Shown here piece after piece: positions 24,439-36,069 of a DNA stretch of 64,000 bases. The stretch covers positions 62,001 to 126,000 of the forward strand of contig NZ_JAHLYP010000042.1 of the NCBI RefSeq assembly GCF_025127995.1, written 5' to 3'. The notes beneath the pieces were generated by a model. The model did not search any database. It had not been told where the DNA came from and saw only the letters and a program-made list of their open reading frames with translations. The position numbers and the translations under genes are program-made. Positions within the stretch are counted from its first letter, which is position 1. Every line of letters begins with the position of its first letter. Source of the DNA: Synechococcus sp. CS-1332. Its GTDB lineage: Bacteria; Cyanobacteriota; Cyanobacteriia; PCC-6307; Cyanobiaceae.

Positions 24439-25443
24439 TCAGCGCAGGGCGATGCTCTTGGCGCCCTCCTTGATGTGCACCGTATCGGTGAAGCGGGCGC
24501 TGCGGTCGTGCGAGCTGATGATCAGGCTGCTGGTGCGGGTGCAGTCGGCCTCAAACACAACGCCCTTGAACAGCAGGCCGGGGGTGATGCCGCTGCCGGC
24601 GAAGACGACGTTCTCGCCGGAGGCCAGCTCCTCTGCTTCGTAGACCTTGTCGACGTCGGTGATGCCCATCTCGTTGAGGCGGGCGATGTTGCCCTCCTTG
24701 GTGTAGTCGGCCCACTCGCTGGTCTGGGCGACGGCGGGGTCGTATACCAGCTGGCCCTGGAAGTGGCCGCCGAGGCAGCGCAGGGCGGCGGCGGAGATCA
24801 CACCTTCAGGGGCCGCGCCGATGCCCATCAGGCAATGGGTGCCGGTGCCGGCGAAGCCGCAGGCGATCGCGGCCTGCACGTCACCGTCACTGATCGGCTT
24901 GACCCGGGCGCCGGTGGCGCGGATCTCGGCGATCAGGCCCTTGTGGCGGGCGCGGTCCATCACCACGATCACCAGGTCGCTGGCGGGCATGCCCAGGCAC
25001 TCACTGAGGATGGCGATGTTCTCGGTGGCGCTTTTGCGGATGTCCACCTTGCCCTTGGCGGCCGGCGGCGCCGCCAGCTTCTTCATGTAGAAGTCGGGGG
25101 CATAGAAGAGGCCACCGCGGTCGCTGGCGGCCAGCACGGCCATCGAGCCGTCCTGGGCGTTGGCGCAGAGGTTGGTGCCTTCGCAGGGATCCACGGCGAA
25201 ATCGACGCCGGGACCGGTGCCGCTGCCCACTTCCTCGCCGATGTAAAGCATCGGTGCTTCATCCCGCTCGCCCTCACCGATGACGATGCGGCCCTGCATG
25301 GCGATGCTGCCCATGCGGGTGCGCATCGCCTCCACGGCGGCGGCATCGGCTTCGTCCTTCTTGCCGAGCCCTGTCAGGTGGGCAGAGGCGATGGCGGCCT
25401 GCTCGACGACTTCGAGCAGTTCCTGGATGAGAGTGCGATCCAC
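24439..25443 (-). CDS. glpX: Fructose-1,6-/sedoheptulose-1,7-bisphosphatase, class II (GlpX type)
   Basis: The cyanobacterial dual-function bisphosphatase that hydrolyses both fructose-1,6- and sedoheptulose-1,7-bisphosphate in the Calvin cycle. The 334-residue protein matches the class II (GlpX) family: [20 protein letters not shown] with the conserved acidic residues, then [39 protein letters not shown] and [11 protein letters not shown] follow. Translation starts at GTG 25443 ([15 protein letters not shown]), which agrees with homologues. It is divergent from rpe, another Calvin/pentose phosphate gene, across a 192-nt spacer. Confidence 0.96.
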   Translation of the reverse strand: MDRTLIQELLEVVEQAAIASAHLTGLGKKDEADAAAVEAMRTRMGSIAMQGRIVIGEGERDEAPMLYIGEEVGSGTGPGVDFAVDPCEGTNLCANAQDGSMAVLAASDRGGLFYAPDFYMKKLAAPPAAKGKVDIRKSATENIAILSECLGMPASDLVIVVMDRARHKGLIAEIRATGARVKPISDGDVQAAIACGFAGTGTHCLMGIGAAPEGVISAAALRCLGGHFQGQLVYDPAVAQTSEWADYTKEGNIARLNEMGITDVDKVYEAEELASGENVVFAGSGITPGLLFKGVVFEADCTRTSSLIISSHDRSARFTDTVHIKEGAKSIALR

Positions 25444-25599
25444 AACGGTCCGGCGGGGGGAGGGGCCTCAACGAGGGGCCGGCACGCCGGAGGCGGACCG
25501 CAGCCAAAGCGGGGAAAGATCCAGCCGCTGCAAGGCCTCTCGGAGTCGAAGCGGGGCCATCGTATCAGCGCGCCCGGGGGCCGAAGCAGGGCGGCTCCT

Positions 25600-25605
25600 T
25601 ACAAT
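25600..25605 (+). promoter_or_regulatory. Candidate -10 box for rpe
   Basis: TACAAT is a good match to a bacterial -10 element and sits 30 nt before the rpe ATG, giving a short leader. The matching -35 position is GC-rich and unconvincing, so an activator may be needed. Confidence 0.35.
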
Positions 25606-25635
25606 TCCTCCATTCTTCCGTTGCGGTGGCCGTCC

Positions 25636-26319
25636 ATGAGCACCAAGCCCCTGGTGATCTCCCCGTCGATCCTTTCCGCCGACTTCTCCCGCCTCGGTGA
25701 CGATGTCCGCGCCGTCGACGCCGCCGGTGCCGACTGGATCCACGTGGACGTGATGGATGGCCGCTTCGTGCCCAACATCACCATCGGCCCCTTGATCGTC
25801 GAGGCCCTGCGACCGGTGACGTCCAAGCCCCTGGACGTGCACCTGATGATCGTCGAGCCCGAACGGTATGTGGCTGATTTCGCCAAGGCGGGCGCCGACA
25901 TCATCAGCGTCCAGGTGGAAGCCTGCCCCCACCTGCACCGCAACCTGAGCCAGATCAAGGACCTGGGCAAGATGGCCGGCGCCGTGCTCAACCCCAGCAC
26001 CCCCCTCGACACGCTCGAGTACTGCCTGGAGCTCTGTGATCTGGTGCTGATCATGAGTGTCAACCCCGGCTTCGGCGGCCAGAGCTTCATCCCTTCCCAG
26101 GTGGAGAAGATCCGCCAGCTGCGCCGTCTGTGTGATGAGCGCGGCCTTGATCCCTGGATCGAAGTCGATGGCGGCGTCAAGGGCAGCAACGCCTGGCAGG
26201 TGATCGAGGCCGGCGCCAACGCCATCGTCAGCGGCTCGGGGGTCTTCGGCCACGCCGACTACGCCGAGGCCATCACCGGGATCCGCAACAGCCGCCGCCC
26301 CGAACCGGCCCTGGTCTGA
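25636..26319 (+). CDS. rpe: Ribulose-phosphate 3-epimerase
   Basis: Rpe interconverts ribulose 5-phosphate and xylulose 5-phosphate in the Calvin and pentose phosphate cycles. The 227-residue TIM-barrel protein has [35 protein letters not shown] with the metal-binding His and Asp, [22 protein letters not shown] and the C-terminal EVDGGVK with the second catalytic Asp. The ATG at 25636 gives the standard N-terminus [11 protein letters not shown]. It ends 31 nt before the convergent glycosyltransferase gene, and that gap shows no clear terminator. Confidence 0.97.
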   Translation: MSTKPLVISPSILSADFSRLGDDVRAVDAAGADWIHVDVMDGRFVPNITIGPLIVEALRPVTSKPLDVHLMIVEPERYVADFAKAGADIISVQVEACPHLHRNLSQIKDLGKMAGAVLNPSTPLDTLEYCLELCDLVLIMSVNPGFGGQSFIPSQVEKIRQLRRLCDERGLDPWIEVDGGVKGSNAWQVIEAGANAIVSGSGVFGHADYAEAITGIRNSRRPEPALV

Positions 26320-26350
26320 ACACATCACACCGTCATCCAGGCCGCCACCC

Positions 26351-27871
26351 TCAGGGGGACGAGGTCGTCAACGCGCTCGGCCCGTAGACGCGGGGCAACG
26401 GGTGGGGAAGGGGGCCGAAGCGGGAGAAGGCCAGTCGCAGTGCCGGTCGTCCGGCGCGAAGGATCTCGACGCTGCCCAGGGACTCCAAGGTCCCCATCCA
26501 GGGCACCCAGGAGGCCGGGACAAGCGGCTTGCCTGGTTCTTCCAGGCCGAAGATCACACCGGTTGTTCCCTTGAAGCCACCAGCGGGCTGCCACCAGGCA
26601 AACCCCCGGGCGTCAGGGTTGAAGGTGGTGAACCTCGCGTTGTGTCCAGGACCCAGCGCCAGCGATAAAAATCCAGGCAGGTCGTAGCGGGTGCCGGCAA
26701 TCAGCTGGGCCTGCTGCAGAGCCTTCCAGACGCCAGGGTTGCGCCGCAGATCCCTGCGCAGGCTGTCCGGTGGCATCAGCTGCGTCGAGGTGTCCAGCCC
26801 GGCAGGCAACCAGCGGTCGACGATCCCCCAGCGCACCTGCAACGCAAGGATGAGCAGCAGCGGTGGCAGGACCACGGCCGTGCCCCAACCCCCGGCCACC
26901 AGCCAAGGCCAGCGGCTGGGCCGTTTCAGACCAGCGAGCCAATCGCCGGCAAGCGGCAGCAGCAGCCACCAGGCCGGCACCAGCCAACTCGCCAGCACAT
27001 GCATCCGCCCGCTCAAAGCCACGAACACCACCAGTTGCGGCAGCACCAACCAGCGCAGCAGTTGCCTGGGAGCGACGGCTTCATCCTGACCAGATCGGGG
27101 CAGCAGGGCCAGCAGCAGCACGACGCCGAGCGTGGGAAAAAGCAGCACCAACTGGGACAGGAGCAGCAGGGGGGGTGAGGCCAGCGAATACGTCACCCCT
27201 GCATCGATGCGGCCGCCCTGGAAGAGGAAGGAGACCCAGCCATGGCTCATGTTCCAAAGCCACAGAGGCGCCGACACGGTCAGCCAGACCAGCCCTCCGA
27301 AGGCTGGCCAGGGACTGCGGTAGAGGGCCTGCCGCTGGGGTGAGGCAAGGCACCAGCCCAGCAGGGAGAGCAGCACCAGGAAGGAGTGGTACTTCCCCAG
27401 GGTCACCAGGCCAAGGATGAAGCCAAGCCCGACGGCCTCAGCGGCTGTGGTGGGAATCACCTTCGGGTGTCGGGATAACCACCAGAGGAGTGCGGCCAGG
27501 GCCAGCAGCAGGGGACTGTCCGGAAGCAGCAACACGCCGCCGCAAAGCAGAAGAACTGGACAGAGGCTGCCCAGGATGGCGCTCACCAGTGCGGCGCGCC
27601 GACCGAACCAACGCTGTGTCGCCCCGGCCAACAAGACGAGCGCCACGGTGTAGCTCAGAACTGAGGGCAGCCTCAGGGCGAAGATCGACTCCCCCAACCG
27701 CTGGCCTGCCCAGGCCCAGAGCCCCACCGCGGCGGGGTGATCGAAGTAGCTGAGATCGAGCTGACGCCCGTAGAAGTTGTAATAAGCCTCGTCGTAGCCC
27801 GGGGGCAGAATCGCGGCGAGTGCCAGCCGCAGGACCAATCCTGCGCCGAGCACAAGGGGCAAGCTAGTCAC
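26351..27871 (-). CDS. GT39/ArnT-like membrane glycosyltransferase
   Basis: A 506-residue polytopic membrane protein of the dolichyl-phosphate-mannose-protein mannosyltransferase/ArnT superfamily, which transfers sugars from polyprenyl phosphate donors on the periplasmic side. The first loop has the acidic motif [14 protein letters not shown] with the catalytic-type Asp-Glu, followed by [15 protein letters not shown]. About ten hydrophobic helices follow. The C-terminal 150 residues form a soluble periplasmic part. Translation starts at GTG 27871, overlapping ccsA by 8 nt. Position after the lpt genes suggests modification of lipid A or another envelope glycan; the acceptor is unknown. Confidence 0.85.
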   Translation of the reverse strand: MTSLPLVLGAGLVLRLALAAILPPGYDEAYYNFYGRQLDLSYFDHPAAVGLWAWAGQRLGESIFALRLPSVLSYTVALVLLAGATQRWFGRRAALVSAILGSLCPVLLLCGGVLLLPDSPLLLALAALLWWLSRHPKVIPTTAAEAVGLGFILGLVTLGKYHSFLVLLSLLGWCLASPQRQALYRSPWPAFGGLVWLTVSAPLWLWNMSHGWVSFLFQGGRIDAGVTYSLASPPLLLLSQLVLLFPTLGVVLLLALLPRSGQDEAVAPRQLLRWLVLPQLVVFVALSGRMHVLASWLVPAWWLLLPLAGDWLAGLKRPSRWPWLVAGGWGTAVVLPPLLLILALQVRWGIVDRWLPAGLDTSTQLMPPDSLRRDLRRNPGVWKALQQAQLIAGTRYDLPGFLSLALGPGHNARFTTFNPDARGFAWWQPAGGFKGTTGVIFGLEEPGKPLVPASWVPWMGTLESLGSVEILRAGRPALRLAFSRFGPLPHPLPRVYGPSALTTSSP

Positions 27872-28802
27872 CGAGGAACCAGCCGTAGCTGTGCAGGCCG
27901 ATGCCGAGCAGGTTGACGCCGATGTAGCAGACGGCGATCACCACCAGGCCCGCGGAGGCCACGATCGCCGGCCGCCGGCCCTGCCAGCCGCGGATGAGGC
28001 GGGTGTGCAGGTAGGCCGCATAGACCAGCCAGCAGATCAGGGCCCAGGTCTCCTTTGGATCCCAGCTCCACCAGCTGCCCCACGCCTCATTCGCCCAGAC
28101 GGCCCCGCTCACCAGACCGACCGACAGCAGCAGGAAGCCGACCGTGATCGTGCGGTAGCTGAGGCTGTCGAGCTGTTCGCTGATGCGGAAGCTGCTGCTG
28201 CTCAAGGCCATCGCGCCGGGTCCGTCGCTCGCCAGCTGAGCCTGGCGGAAGCCGCCGCTGCCGATCGAGCTGCCCCGCAGCTCCAGATCCTGGTTTCGGT
28301 CAACGAACAGCACGGCGACGGACAGCAAGGATCCCACCAGCAGGGCCGCGTAGCTGACCATGATCACGCTGACGTGCATCACCAGCCAGCTGGAGCGCAA
28401 CGCCGGCACCAGGGGCGAGGCTTCCTGCAGGCGATCGGGCAGGGCAAAGCTGGCGAACGCGACACAGCCCAGACCCATGGGCGTAGCCGCCGCCGCCACC
28501 AGGGGGTTGGGCCAGCTGCGTTCGACCAGCAGCTGGGTGAGGGTGCAGGCCCACGCCAGGAAACAGAGCGATTCGTAAAGGTTGCTGATCGGGAAGTGGC
28601 CCGACTCCCACCAGCGCAGCACCAGCTGGGCCGTGAGGCAGAGATTGGCGGAGGCCACCAGGATCCTCACCACCGGGTTGCTGTGGCCGCCGCTGACGGA
28701 CCAGAAGGCGATGGGCAACACCAGCAGCAGCAGGGCGAAGGCCGCAAGTCCAAGACCGATGACCGGATCGTTCACCAGGGGAGTGGATCGAAACCGACCC
28801 AC
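27864..28802 (-). CDS. ccsA: Cytochrome c biogenesis protein CcsA (CcsB/ResC type)
   Basis: The integral membrane heme handler of system II cytochrome c maturation; with Ccs1 it delivers heme to apocytochromes in the thylakoid lumen. The 312-residue protein has several transmembrane helices and the tryptophan-rich signature [19 protein letters not shown] near residue 235, with conserved histidines (for example YLHTRLI and LHSYGWF) as heme ligands. Nomenclature varies: the chloroplast gene is ccsA, while some bacterial annotation calls it ccsB. The start is GTG 28802. lptF ends 28 nt upstream and the GT39-type gene overlaps its end. Confidence 0.93.
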   Translation of the reverse strand: MGRFRSTPLVNDPVIGLGLAAFALLLLVLPIAFWSVSGGHSNPVVRILVASANLCLTAQLVLRWWESGHFPISNLYESLCFLAWACTLTQLLVERSWPNPLVAAAATPMGLGCVAFASFALPDRLQEASPLVPALRSSWLVMHVSVIMVSYAALLVGSLLSVAVLFVDRNQDLELRGSSIGSGGFRQAQLASDGPGAMALSSSSFRISEQLDSLSYRTITVGFLLLSVGLVSGAVWANEAWGSWWSWDPKETWALICWLVYAAYLHTRLIRGWQGRRPAIVASAGLVVIAVCYIGVNLLGIGLHSYGWFLGD

Positions 28803-28830
28803 TCTGCCGTGTCATCAGGCGGGTGGGGCC

Positions 28831-30054
28831 TCAGCGGCTGGCCTGACGCAGCAACCAGAGCCCGCCGGCCAGGCCGATGAACACCGGCAACCACGCCGCC
28901 ATGAAGGGCATCAGGGTTCCCGTGATCCCCAGGGAGCTGAAGATGAAGGACATCAGGTAGTAGCCGAAGATCAGCAGCACGCTGATGCCGAAACCCTGGC
29001 TGCGGCTCGTTCGAGAGTTGGGCCGCACCCCCAGGCTGCTGCCGATCAATCCGAAGACCAGACAGATGGCAGGGAATGCGAACTTCTCCTGGATGCGCAC
29101 CCGTAACCGTCGCGCCTCCTTGGTGTTGTTGGCCTCCAGCAGCAGCCGCTCCGCTGTAAGGGCCTGCCCAACGGTCATGGTGCTGGCATCGGTGGGCAGC
29201 TGGGCCACCTCGATCGGATCGCGGGTGAAGGGATAGAGGTAGCGGTCGAAACTGGCGGAGGTGGTGGTGCCGCTAGCGATGTCGATGTTGGTGATGCGGC
29301 CCTTGTTGAACTCCCACATGCCCTGCTCCTCATTCCACTCTCCGGTCAGCGCCGTGAGCATCTGCCGATAGCCGTGGCGTGAAAAGTCGAGCAGGGTGAC
29401 ATCGAGCATGACGCCCTTGCGGAACTGGCGGGCGTGGAAGATATGGGTGAGCCACTTCGACGTGTCGCCATTCGGCAACTTGACATCGGTGAAGCGGGAA
29501 TAGAGGGCGTTGTCGCTTTGCTCGGTGGCGATGGCCTTGCCCAAGGCCCGCTCCAGGCTGTTGGTCGCCTCCAGGTTGGCCCGAGGCACGATCGCGTCAT
29601 TGAAAACGAAGGTGAGCAGGCTCATCACCAGGGCCAGGGCCATGGCTGGCAACACCATGCGCCGGGTGCTCACCCCCACGCTGCGCAGGGCTGTCAGCTC
29701 GCTGCTCCCCGACAGTCGGCTGTACGCCAGCAGGGTGGCCATCAGCGTGGCCATCGGGAAGGAGAGCACCAGGAAGGAGGGCAGTCGCAGCAGCAGCACC
29801 TTCACGGCCGCCAGCACCGGCAGGCCGGACTCGGCGACCCGTCGCACCAGTTCGAACACAGCTCCCACCGAAAGGGAGACGGCGGTGAAGGCGGCGATGC
29901 CAAACAGCAGGGGGCCCAGCAGCTCCTGCAGCAACCAGCGATCCAGCAGGGGCAGATCCCGCCAGCGTGGCGGGGTTCGCCGCCAGTCCCGCAGTCGCTC
30001 GCGGCTGGGCAGTTGCAGCCAGGTGGGACGCTTCTCCAGCAGAGCTCCCTTCAC
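28831..30054 (-). CDS. lptF: LptF/LptG-type lipopolysaccharide export permease
   Basis: A YjgP/YjgQ-family permease that, with LptB, extracts lipopolysaccharide from the inner membrane. The 407-residue protein has a cytoplasmic N-terminus, three helices (for example PLLFGIAAFTAVSLSVGAVFEL), a large periplasmic beta-jellyroll region in the middle, and three C-terminal helices near FAFPAICLVFGLIGSSLGV onward. DRWLLQELLGP near the start is a family hallmark. Only one such permease is in this region, so it may act as a homodimer or pair with a distant partner. GTG 30054 overlaps the lptB stop by 4 nt. Confidence 0.9.
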   Translation of the reverse strand: MKGALLEKRPTWLQLPSRERLRDWRRTPPRWRDLPLLDRWLLQELLGPLLFGIAAFTAVSLSVGAVFELVRRVAESGLPVLAAVKVLLLRLPSFLVLSFPMATLMATLLAYSRLSGSSELTALRSVGVSTRRMVLPAMALALVMSLLTFVFNDAIVPRANLEATNSLERALGKAIATEQSDNALYSRFTDVKLPNGDTSKWLTHIFHARQFRKGVMLDVTLLDFSRHGYRQMLTALTGEWNEEQGMWEFNKGRITNIDIASGTTTSASFDRYLYPFTRDPIEVAQLPTDASTMTVGQALTAERLLLEANNTKEARRLRVRIQEKFAFPAICLVFGLIGSSLGVRPNSRTSRSQGFGISVLLIFGYYLMSFIFSSLGITGTLMPFMAAWLPVFIGLAGGLWLLRQASR

Positions 30055-30779
30055 AACTGAAAGCCCTCGCCAAGGTAATGACGCCTGACCAGGGGATCGT
30101 TGGCCACTGACAGGGAGGGACCGGACGCCAGGATCTTGCCATCGGCAAGGATGTAAGCCCGGTCGGTGATCGCCAGGGTCTCCCGCACGTTGTGATCGGT
30201 GATCAGGACCCCCATCTGACGATTGCGCAGGCTGTCAATCAGGGCCTGGAGGTCGGCCACGGCCATGGGGTCCACCCCGGCGAAGGGTTCGTCGAGCAGC
30301 AGGTAGCGGGGACCCTGGTTCCCCACCGCCAGGGCCCTGGCCACTTCGCAACGGCGCCGCTCCCCGCCGGAGAGCTGATAGCCAAGGCGATACTGAAAGC
30401 TGCCCAGATGGAAGTCGTTGATCAGCTCATCGAGCCGCTGGCGACGCCCGGCCGGCTCCGAGCCGCTCTCCTGCAAGGCCAGCATCAGGTTGTCGCGGAC
30501 GCTGAGCTGACGGAAGACGCTCGCCTCCTGGGGGAGGTAACCGATGCCCAGCCTGGCCCGGCGCGGCATCGGCAGATGGGCGACGGAATCCCCATCCAGG
30601 AGAACCTCACCGCAGTCGGGCCTGAGCAGCCCGGTGATCAGGTTGAAGGTCGTGGTCTTGCCAGCCCCATTCGGACCCAGGAGCCCCACCACCTCACCGG
30701 GCTGGAGGTCCAGGCTCACGTCGCTCACCAGGGGACGACCTGCGAGGGTGATGGCCACCCTCTCCAGTACCAGGCTCAC
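30051..30779 (-). CDS. lptB: Lipopolysaccharide export ABC ATPase LptB
   Basis: LptB powers lipopolysaccharide extraction with LptF/G. The 242-residue ABC ATPase has Walker A GPNGAGKTT (residues 35-43), the Q-loop region, signature LSGGERRRCEVARAL, Walker B YLLLDEPFAGVDPMAV, and the H-loop ITDHNVRETL. The DHNVRETL sequence and GIGYLPQEASVFRQLSV are characteristic of LptB among ABC proteins. Translation starts at GTG 30779 overlapping the lptA stop by 4 nt; it in turn overlaps lptF by 4 nt. Confidence 0.96.
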   Translation of the reverse strand: MSLVLERVAITLAGRPLVSDVSLDLQPGEVVGLLGPNGAGKTTTFNLITGLLRPDCGEVLLDGDSVAHLPMPRRARLGIGYLPQEASVFRQLSVRDNLMLALQESGSEPAGRRQRLDELINDFHLGSFQYRLGYQLSGGERRRCEVARALAVGNQGPRYLLLDEPFAGVDPMAVADLQALIDSLRNRQMGVLITDHNVRETLAITDRAYILADGKILASGPSLSVANDPLVRRHYLGEGFQL

Positions 30780-31297
30780 GGCTTGGCGATGGCAGGCTTG
30801 CCAGGGGCCGGCTTGCCATTGCCTTGCTGCTGCAGACGGAACTTGCTGAAGACCTGCTTGCCGGCCGGCGGTTCCGCCACCATGCGTTCACTGTCCAACT
30901 GGTACACCAACTTCTCGGCCCGCAGCCGTTGGCCGTCGTTGTCAATCACATCGACATCGCCGGTGAGCACCAGGCGCCCTTCATTGCTGAAGTACTGGGC
31001 CTGGCGCGAGGTTGCTGTCATGCCGCGGTCGGCATAGACAATGCGCACGTTGCCGGTGGCGGTGACGATGCCGTTCTGATTATCGGCCTGCTGCTTGTCG
31101 GACTCGATCGTGACCATGCCCGTGGCGGGTGCTTTCGCCCTGGCGGCCTGGGCCGTTTCTGCTGGTGCCTGGGCCGCGACAGGGCGCGGCGGAATCACCT
31201 GCACAGCAGCGGCGGCCAGCCCTGCGGCGAGCACGAACAGGAGTGGGCGTTGGGGCAGGGTCAAGGTGGAAATCGTTGAGGCCTTGAGTGTGCTCAA
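30776..31297 (-). CDS. lptA: LptA/OstA-like periplasmic lipopolysaccharide transport protein
   Basis: LptA forms the periplasmic bridge along which lipopolysaccharide moves to the outer membrane. The 173-residue protein has an N-terminal signal peptide (RPLLFVLAAGLAAAAVQVI, cleavage near PVAAQA) and a single OstA-type domain: VTIESDKQQADNQNGIVTATGNVRIVYADR, then a strand with QAQYFSNEGRLVLTGDVDVID. The C-terminal tail is basic and Pro/Gly-rich. TTG 31297 (overlapping the DUF309 stop) is the only reasonable start, as there is no ATG before the signal peptide. Context with lptB and lptF makes the call strong. Confidence 0.88.
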   Translation of the reverse strand: MSTLKASTISTLTLPQRPLLFVLAAGLAAAAVQVIPPRPVAAQAPAETAQAARAKAPATGMVTIESDKQQADNQNGIVTATGNVRIVYADRGMTATSRQAQYFSNEGRLVLTGDVDVIDNDGQRLRAEKLVYQLDSERMVAEPPAGKQVFSKFRLQQQGNGKPAPGKPAIAKP

Positions 31298-31706
31298 TGT
31301 ACCGGCGACGTGCCCGTCCCTCGCGCCAGTTCCAGGCGCGGCAGGGGCAGGGAACCCAGATCGCCCTGCTGCTGCAGGGCGTTCAGGCGCTGTGCCGCCA
31401 GCTGGCGCAGGGGAACCAGGGCCAGACCGAGGGCGTCATCGTCGCAGTGGCGCAGCCGCCCCAGGCCTTCGCCCATCAACACCGTGGCGCCCCGTCGGTT
31501 GTCCCTCTCCAGGTGAAGCTCTGCCACGGCGATCTGAAGCAGGCCCTGCAGAACCGGGCGCATGGGTCCCTGGGTCTCATGCCAGAGCTCTTCGAAACCG
31601 TCGTGGCAGGCGTACCAGTCGGCGGCGTTGAAGTGGGCCACCGCCTGTTGCAGGCGGTGATCGGCCTGCAGCAGGGTTTCCTCGTCGACCGGCACAGAGC
31701 CGCCGC

Positions 31707-31710
<4 letters not shown>
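31294..31710 (-). CDS. DUF309-family protein
   Basis: A small all-helical protein (about 138 residues) of the DUF309 family, common in cyanobacteria and plastids, with no established biochemical role. The core is FNAADWYACHDGFEELWHETQGPMR, with conserved Trp, His and Glu, then LLQIAVAELHLERDNRRGA. The start is uncertain: TTG 31710 overlaps the typA stop by 4 nt, while GTG 31695 avoids the overlap. Placement between typA and lptA, with coupled start/stop codons on both sides, suggests co-translation. Nothing in the sequence shows a role in lipopolysaccharide export. Confidence 0.85.
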
Positions 31711-33515
<1,805 letters not shown>

Positions 33516-33823
33516 GGGGATGTCGTCCTGCGATGGTGGGGGAAAGGGTTCGACGGAATCGAATCGACGCAGATCGTTTCCTGGGAAACGAGAGGTTGAT
33601 GGCGAAACGAAGAAGGCATGTCGCTGCCAACGGGCCAAGAAAGTAGGCCGCTAAAAAAGGGCCGCTGTGATGGGGCCAACCTGCGCTCTGACGCTTCGTC
33701 TGGATTTTCGGTGAAACCCTGACGCGCCGGCCCGGTTGGACATGTGGCGAACGTTGAAGCGAATCTTGATCCTACTCCCACCCCCTCCAGCCATCCCTGC
33801 GGCGGGTCTCCGAACCCCCTGGG
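33516..33823. other. 308-nt spacer upstream of typA
   Basis: Between the VanY-like gene and typA, both read on the minus strand, no convincing gene is seen on either strand. The sequence contains GGCCGCT twice as a direct repeat around a short A/T run (about 33646-33667) and an AT-richer stretch near 33600. It presumably carries the typA promoter, but I cannot define one. Confidence 0.5.
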
Positions 33824-34543
33824 TCAGCGGGCCAGCCGCTGGGCCGGCTCGAACATCTCCAGGGCCTCAGTGGATCCCTCGAAGCGCCAGTGCCACGGCT
33901 CATAAATGACGCCTTGGCGGTTGCCTTGCGGAAAGGAACGCACGAAATGGAAGCGGGCGGCATGGCGATCAAGCCAGCGGTAAGCCTCGGTGCCCTCAAA
34001 GCTCTCCCTGAGGTTGGTGGCCGGCAGACGGCCGTCGCCCAGGTCCACCGCAAAGCCGGTGCTGTGCTCGGAAAAGCCAGGTGGAGCACTCACCCGAGCC
34101 CGGTCGGCGGAGGTCTGGTTGCGCTCAGCTTTGACATCAAAGAACAGCTGCTTCTGAAGATCAACGCTGCGGTAGGCACTCAGGACAGTGAGGGAAATGC
34201 CATCGGCATCGGCGGCATCCCGCATGGCATCCAGGGCTCGGGCCGCCTCCGGCCGCAACAGCAGACCTGGTGCCATCGCCACCAAATCCTCGGGTTTGGC
34301 CTCGGGATAGGGGAAATGGCCCAGCAAGCGCCCATCCGGCCCCAGACGGGCCGCAAGCCCCGGCACGGGCGCGGGGGTGATCAGGCTGCGGAGTGGCCCG
34401 AGCAGCAGCAGCACGGCTCCACCGGCCAGCAGGGCACTCGTGATTAGCACCAGGACCAGACGCCTGGGGAGGGAAGCCTGCCGGCGAGGACGGGGCGTGG
34501 TGCGCCTGGCCAGCGGGATGTCGTCGAACCCTGGGGCGGACAC
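33824..34543 (-). CDS. VanY-like D-alanyl-D-alanine carboxypeptidase (M15B)
   Basis: A membrane-anchored zinc carboxypeptidase that would remove the terminal D-alanine of peptidoglycan stem peptides. The 239-residue protein has a short basic N-terminus and one helix (LVLVLITSALLAGGAVLLLLG), then the M15 domain. Zinc and catalytic motifs are visible: LSAYRS, SEHSTGFAVDLGD with His and Asp ligands, and a C-terminal EPWHWRF with the catalytic Glu and third ligand His. No vanA, vanH or vanX-type resistance cluster surrounds it, so ordinary cell-wall maturation is more likely than antibiotic resistance. It is divergent from chlP with 126 nt between starts. Confidence 0.9.
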   Translation of the reverse strand: MSAPGFDDIPLARRTTPRPRRQASLPRRLVLVLITSALLAGGAVLLLLGPLRSLITPAPVPGLAARLGPDGRLLGHFPYPEAKPEDLVAMAPGLLLRPEAARALDAMRDAADADGISLTVLSAYRSVDLQKQLFFDVKAERNQTSADRARVSAPPGFSEHSTGFAVDLGDGRLPATNLRESFEGTEAYRWLDRHAARFHFVRSFPQGNRQGVIYEPWHWRFEGSTEALEMFEPAQRLAR

Positions 34544-34669
34544 TCCCGCAGCTGCAAGCCGGCACCGATCTTAGGTGGGGGCTCATTTCAGTGGTTTTTC
34601 TACCGGACGGATGCCCGCCCGGCGGTGTTAGCTTCCACGCCACATCCCAATGGCAGAGCAGGTTTCAAG

Positions 34670-36061
34670 ATGTTGCGAGTGGCAGTCGTGGGCGGCGGCC
34701 CCAGCGGTTCCTGTGCTGCGGAAGTTCTCGCCAAGGCAGGCATCCAGACCTGGCTGTTCGAGCGCAAGCTCGATAACGCCAAACCCTGTGGAGGCGCGAT
34801 TCCCCTCTGCATGGTTGAGGAGTTCGACCTTCCGGACTCGATCATCGACCGCAAGGTGCGGAATATGCGGATGATCTCCCCCTCCAACAGGGAGGTGGAC
34901 ATCCACCTGGAGAACAGCAACGAGTACATCGGCATGTGCCGCCGGGAAGTCCTCGATGGCTACCTGCGCAACAGGGCCGCTGAACTGGGTGCCCAGCTGG
35001 TCAATGGCCTGGTGCAGAGCATCGACACCGGCAGCCAGCGTCAGGGCCCCTACACCCTCCACTACGCCGACTACTCCTCCGGCGGCCCCACCGGCGAGCT
35101 GAAGACCCTCGAGGTGGATCTGATCGTCGGGGCCGACGGCGCCAACAGCCGGGTGGCCAAGGCCATGGATGCAGGCGACTACAACGTGGCGATCGCCTTC
35201 CAGGAGCGCATCCGTCTGCCCGCCGAGGAGATGGCCTACTACGAGGATCTCGCGGAGATGTACGTCGGCACCGATGTGTCGCCTGATTTCTACGCCTGGG
35301 TCTTCCCCAAGTACGACCACGTGGCGGTGGGCACGGGCACGATGCAGGCCAACCAGTCGCTGATCAAGGGACTCCAGAAAGGCATCCGCGCCCGGGCCAG
35401 CCGGCGTCTGCTGCGCGGCGAGGTGATCAAGGTGGAAGCCCACCCGATCCCCGAGCACCCCCGCCCCCGGCGTGTGGTGGGCCGCATGGCCCTGGTGGGG
35501 GACGCGGCCGGTTATGTCACCAAGAGCTCCGGTGAAGGCATCTACTTCGCCGCCAAGAGTGGCCGCATGTGTGCCGAGGAGATCGTGGCCGCCAGCGCCT
35601 CCGGCAGCCGCATTCCCACCGAAAAAGACCTCAAGGTCTACATCCGCAAGTGGGATCGCAAGTACGGCGCCACCTACAAGGTGCTGGAGCTCCTTCAGAA
35701 CATCTTCTACAGCAACGATCCTGCCCGTGAGGCGTTCGTGGAGATGTGCGATGACAAGGACGTGCAGCGCCTCACCTTCGACAGCTACCTGTACAAGCGG
35801 GTGGTGGCGATGAACCCCTGGCAGCAGATCAAGCTGACCGTGCTCACCCTGGCTGCGGTGCTCAGGGGGCAGGCCTTGGCACCAGCCGGCTACAAGCCGG
35901 TGCCCAGTGCCGTGCGCTCGGCCGAGGAGGCGGAAGCGATTTTCCTGGCCGCAGAACCGCGCTCGTCGATGAAGCCCTCGGGGGTTCACGCCACGACCCC
36001 GTCAGTGGATCCCCAATCCGGAACCGATTCCGCCAAGGAACCCGAGCTGGTGGCCAAGTGA
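34670..36061 (+). CDS. chlP: Geranylgeranyl reductase ChlP
   Basis: ChlP uses NADPH to reduce the geranylgeranyl tail to phytyl for chlorophyll a, and supplies phytyl diphosphate for tocopherol and phylloquinone. The 463-residue flavoprotein starts MLRVAVVGGGPSGSCAAEVLAKAG (Rossmann fold). PCGGAIPLCMVEEF, the substrate-binding CGG motif, and GDAAGYVTKSSGEGIYFA (FAD) follow. A C-terminal half typical of the family contains MCDDKDVQRLTFDSYLYK. The start is ATG 34670; a longer upstream frame is not conserved. It ends 8 nt before the convergent CorC-like gene. Confidence 0.97.
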   Translation: MLRVAVVGGGPSGSCAAEVLAKAGIQTWLFERKLDNAKPCGGAIPLCMVEEFDLPDSIIDRKVRNMRMISPSNREVDIHLENSNEYIGMCRREVLDGYLRNRAAELGAQLVNGLVQSIDTGSQRQGPYTLHYADYSSGGPTGELKTLEVDLIVGADGANSRVAKAMDAGDYNVAIAFQERIRLPAEEMAYYEDLAEMYVGTDVSPDFYAWVFPKYDHVAVGTGTMQANQSLIKGLQKGIRARASRRLLRGEVIKVEAHPIPEHPRPRRVVGRMALVGDAAGYVTKSSGEGIYFAAKSGRMCAEEIVAASASGSRIPTEKDLKVYIRKWDRKYGATYKVLELLQNIFYSNDPAREAFVEMCDDKDVQRLTFDSYLYKRVVAMNPWQQIKLTVLTLAAVLRGQALAPAGYKPVPSAVRSAEEAEAIFLAAEPRSSMKPSGVHATTPSVDPQSGTDSAKEPELVAK

Positions 36062-36069
36062 TGGCGCCC

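Noticed and set aside
33824-34543. Glycopeptide resistance locus
   Set aside because: A VanY-like protein alone is common in wall metabolism; vanH, vanA and vanRS-type genes are absent.
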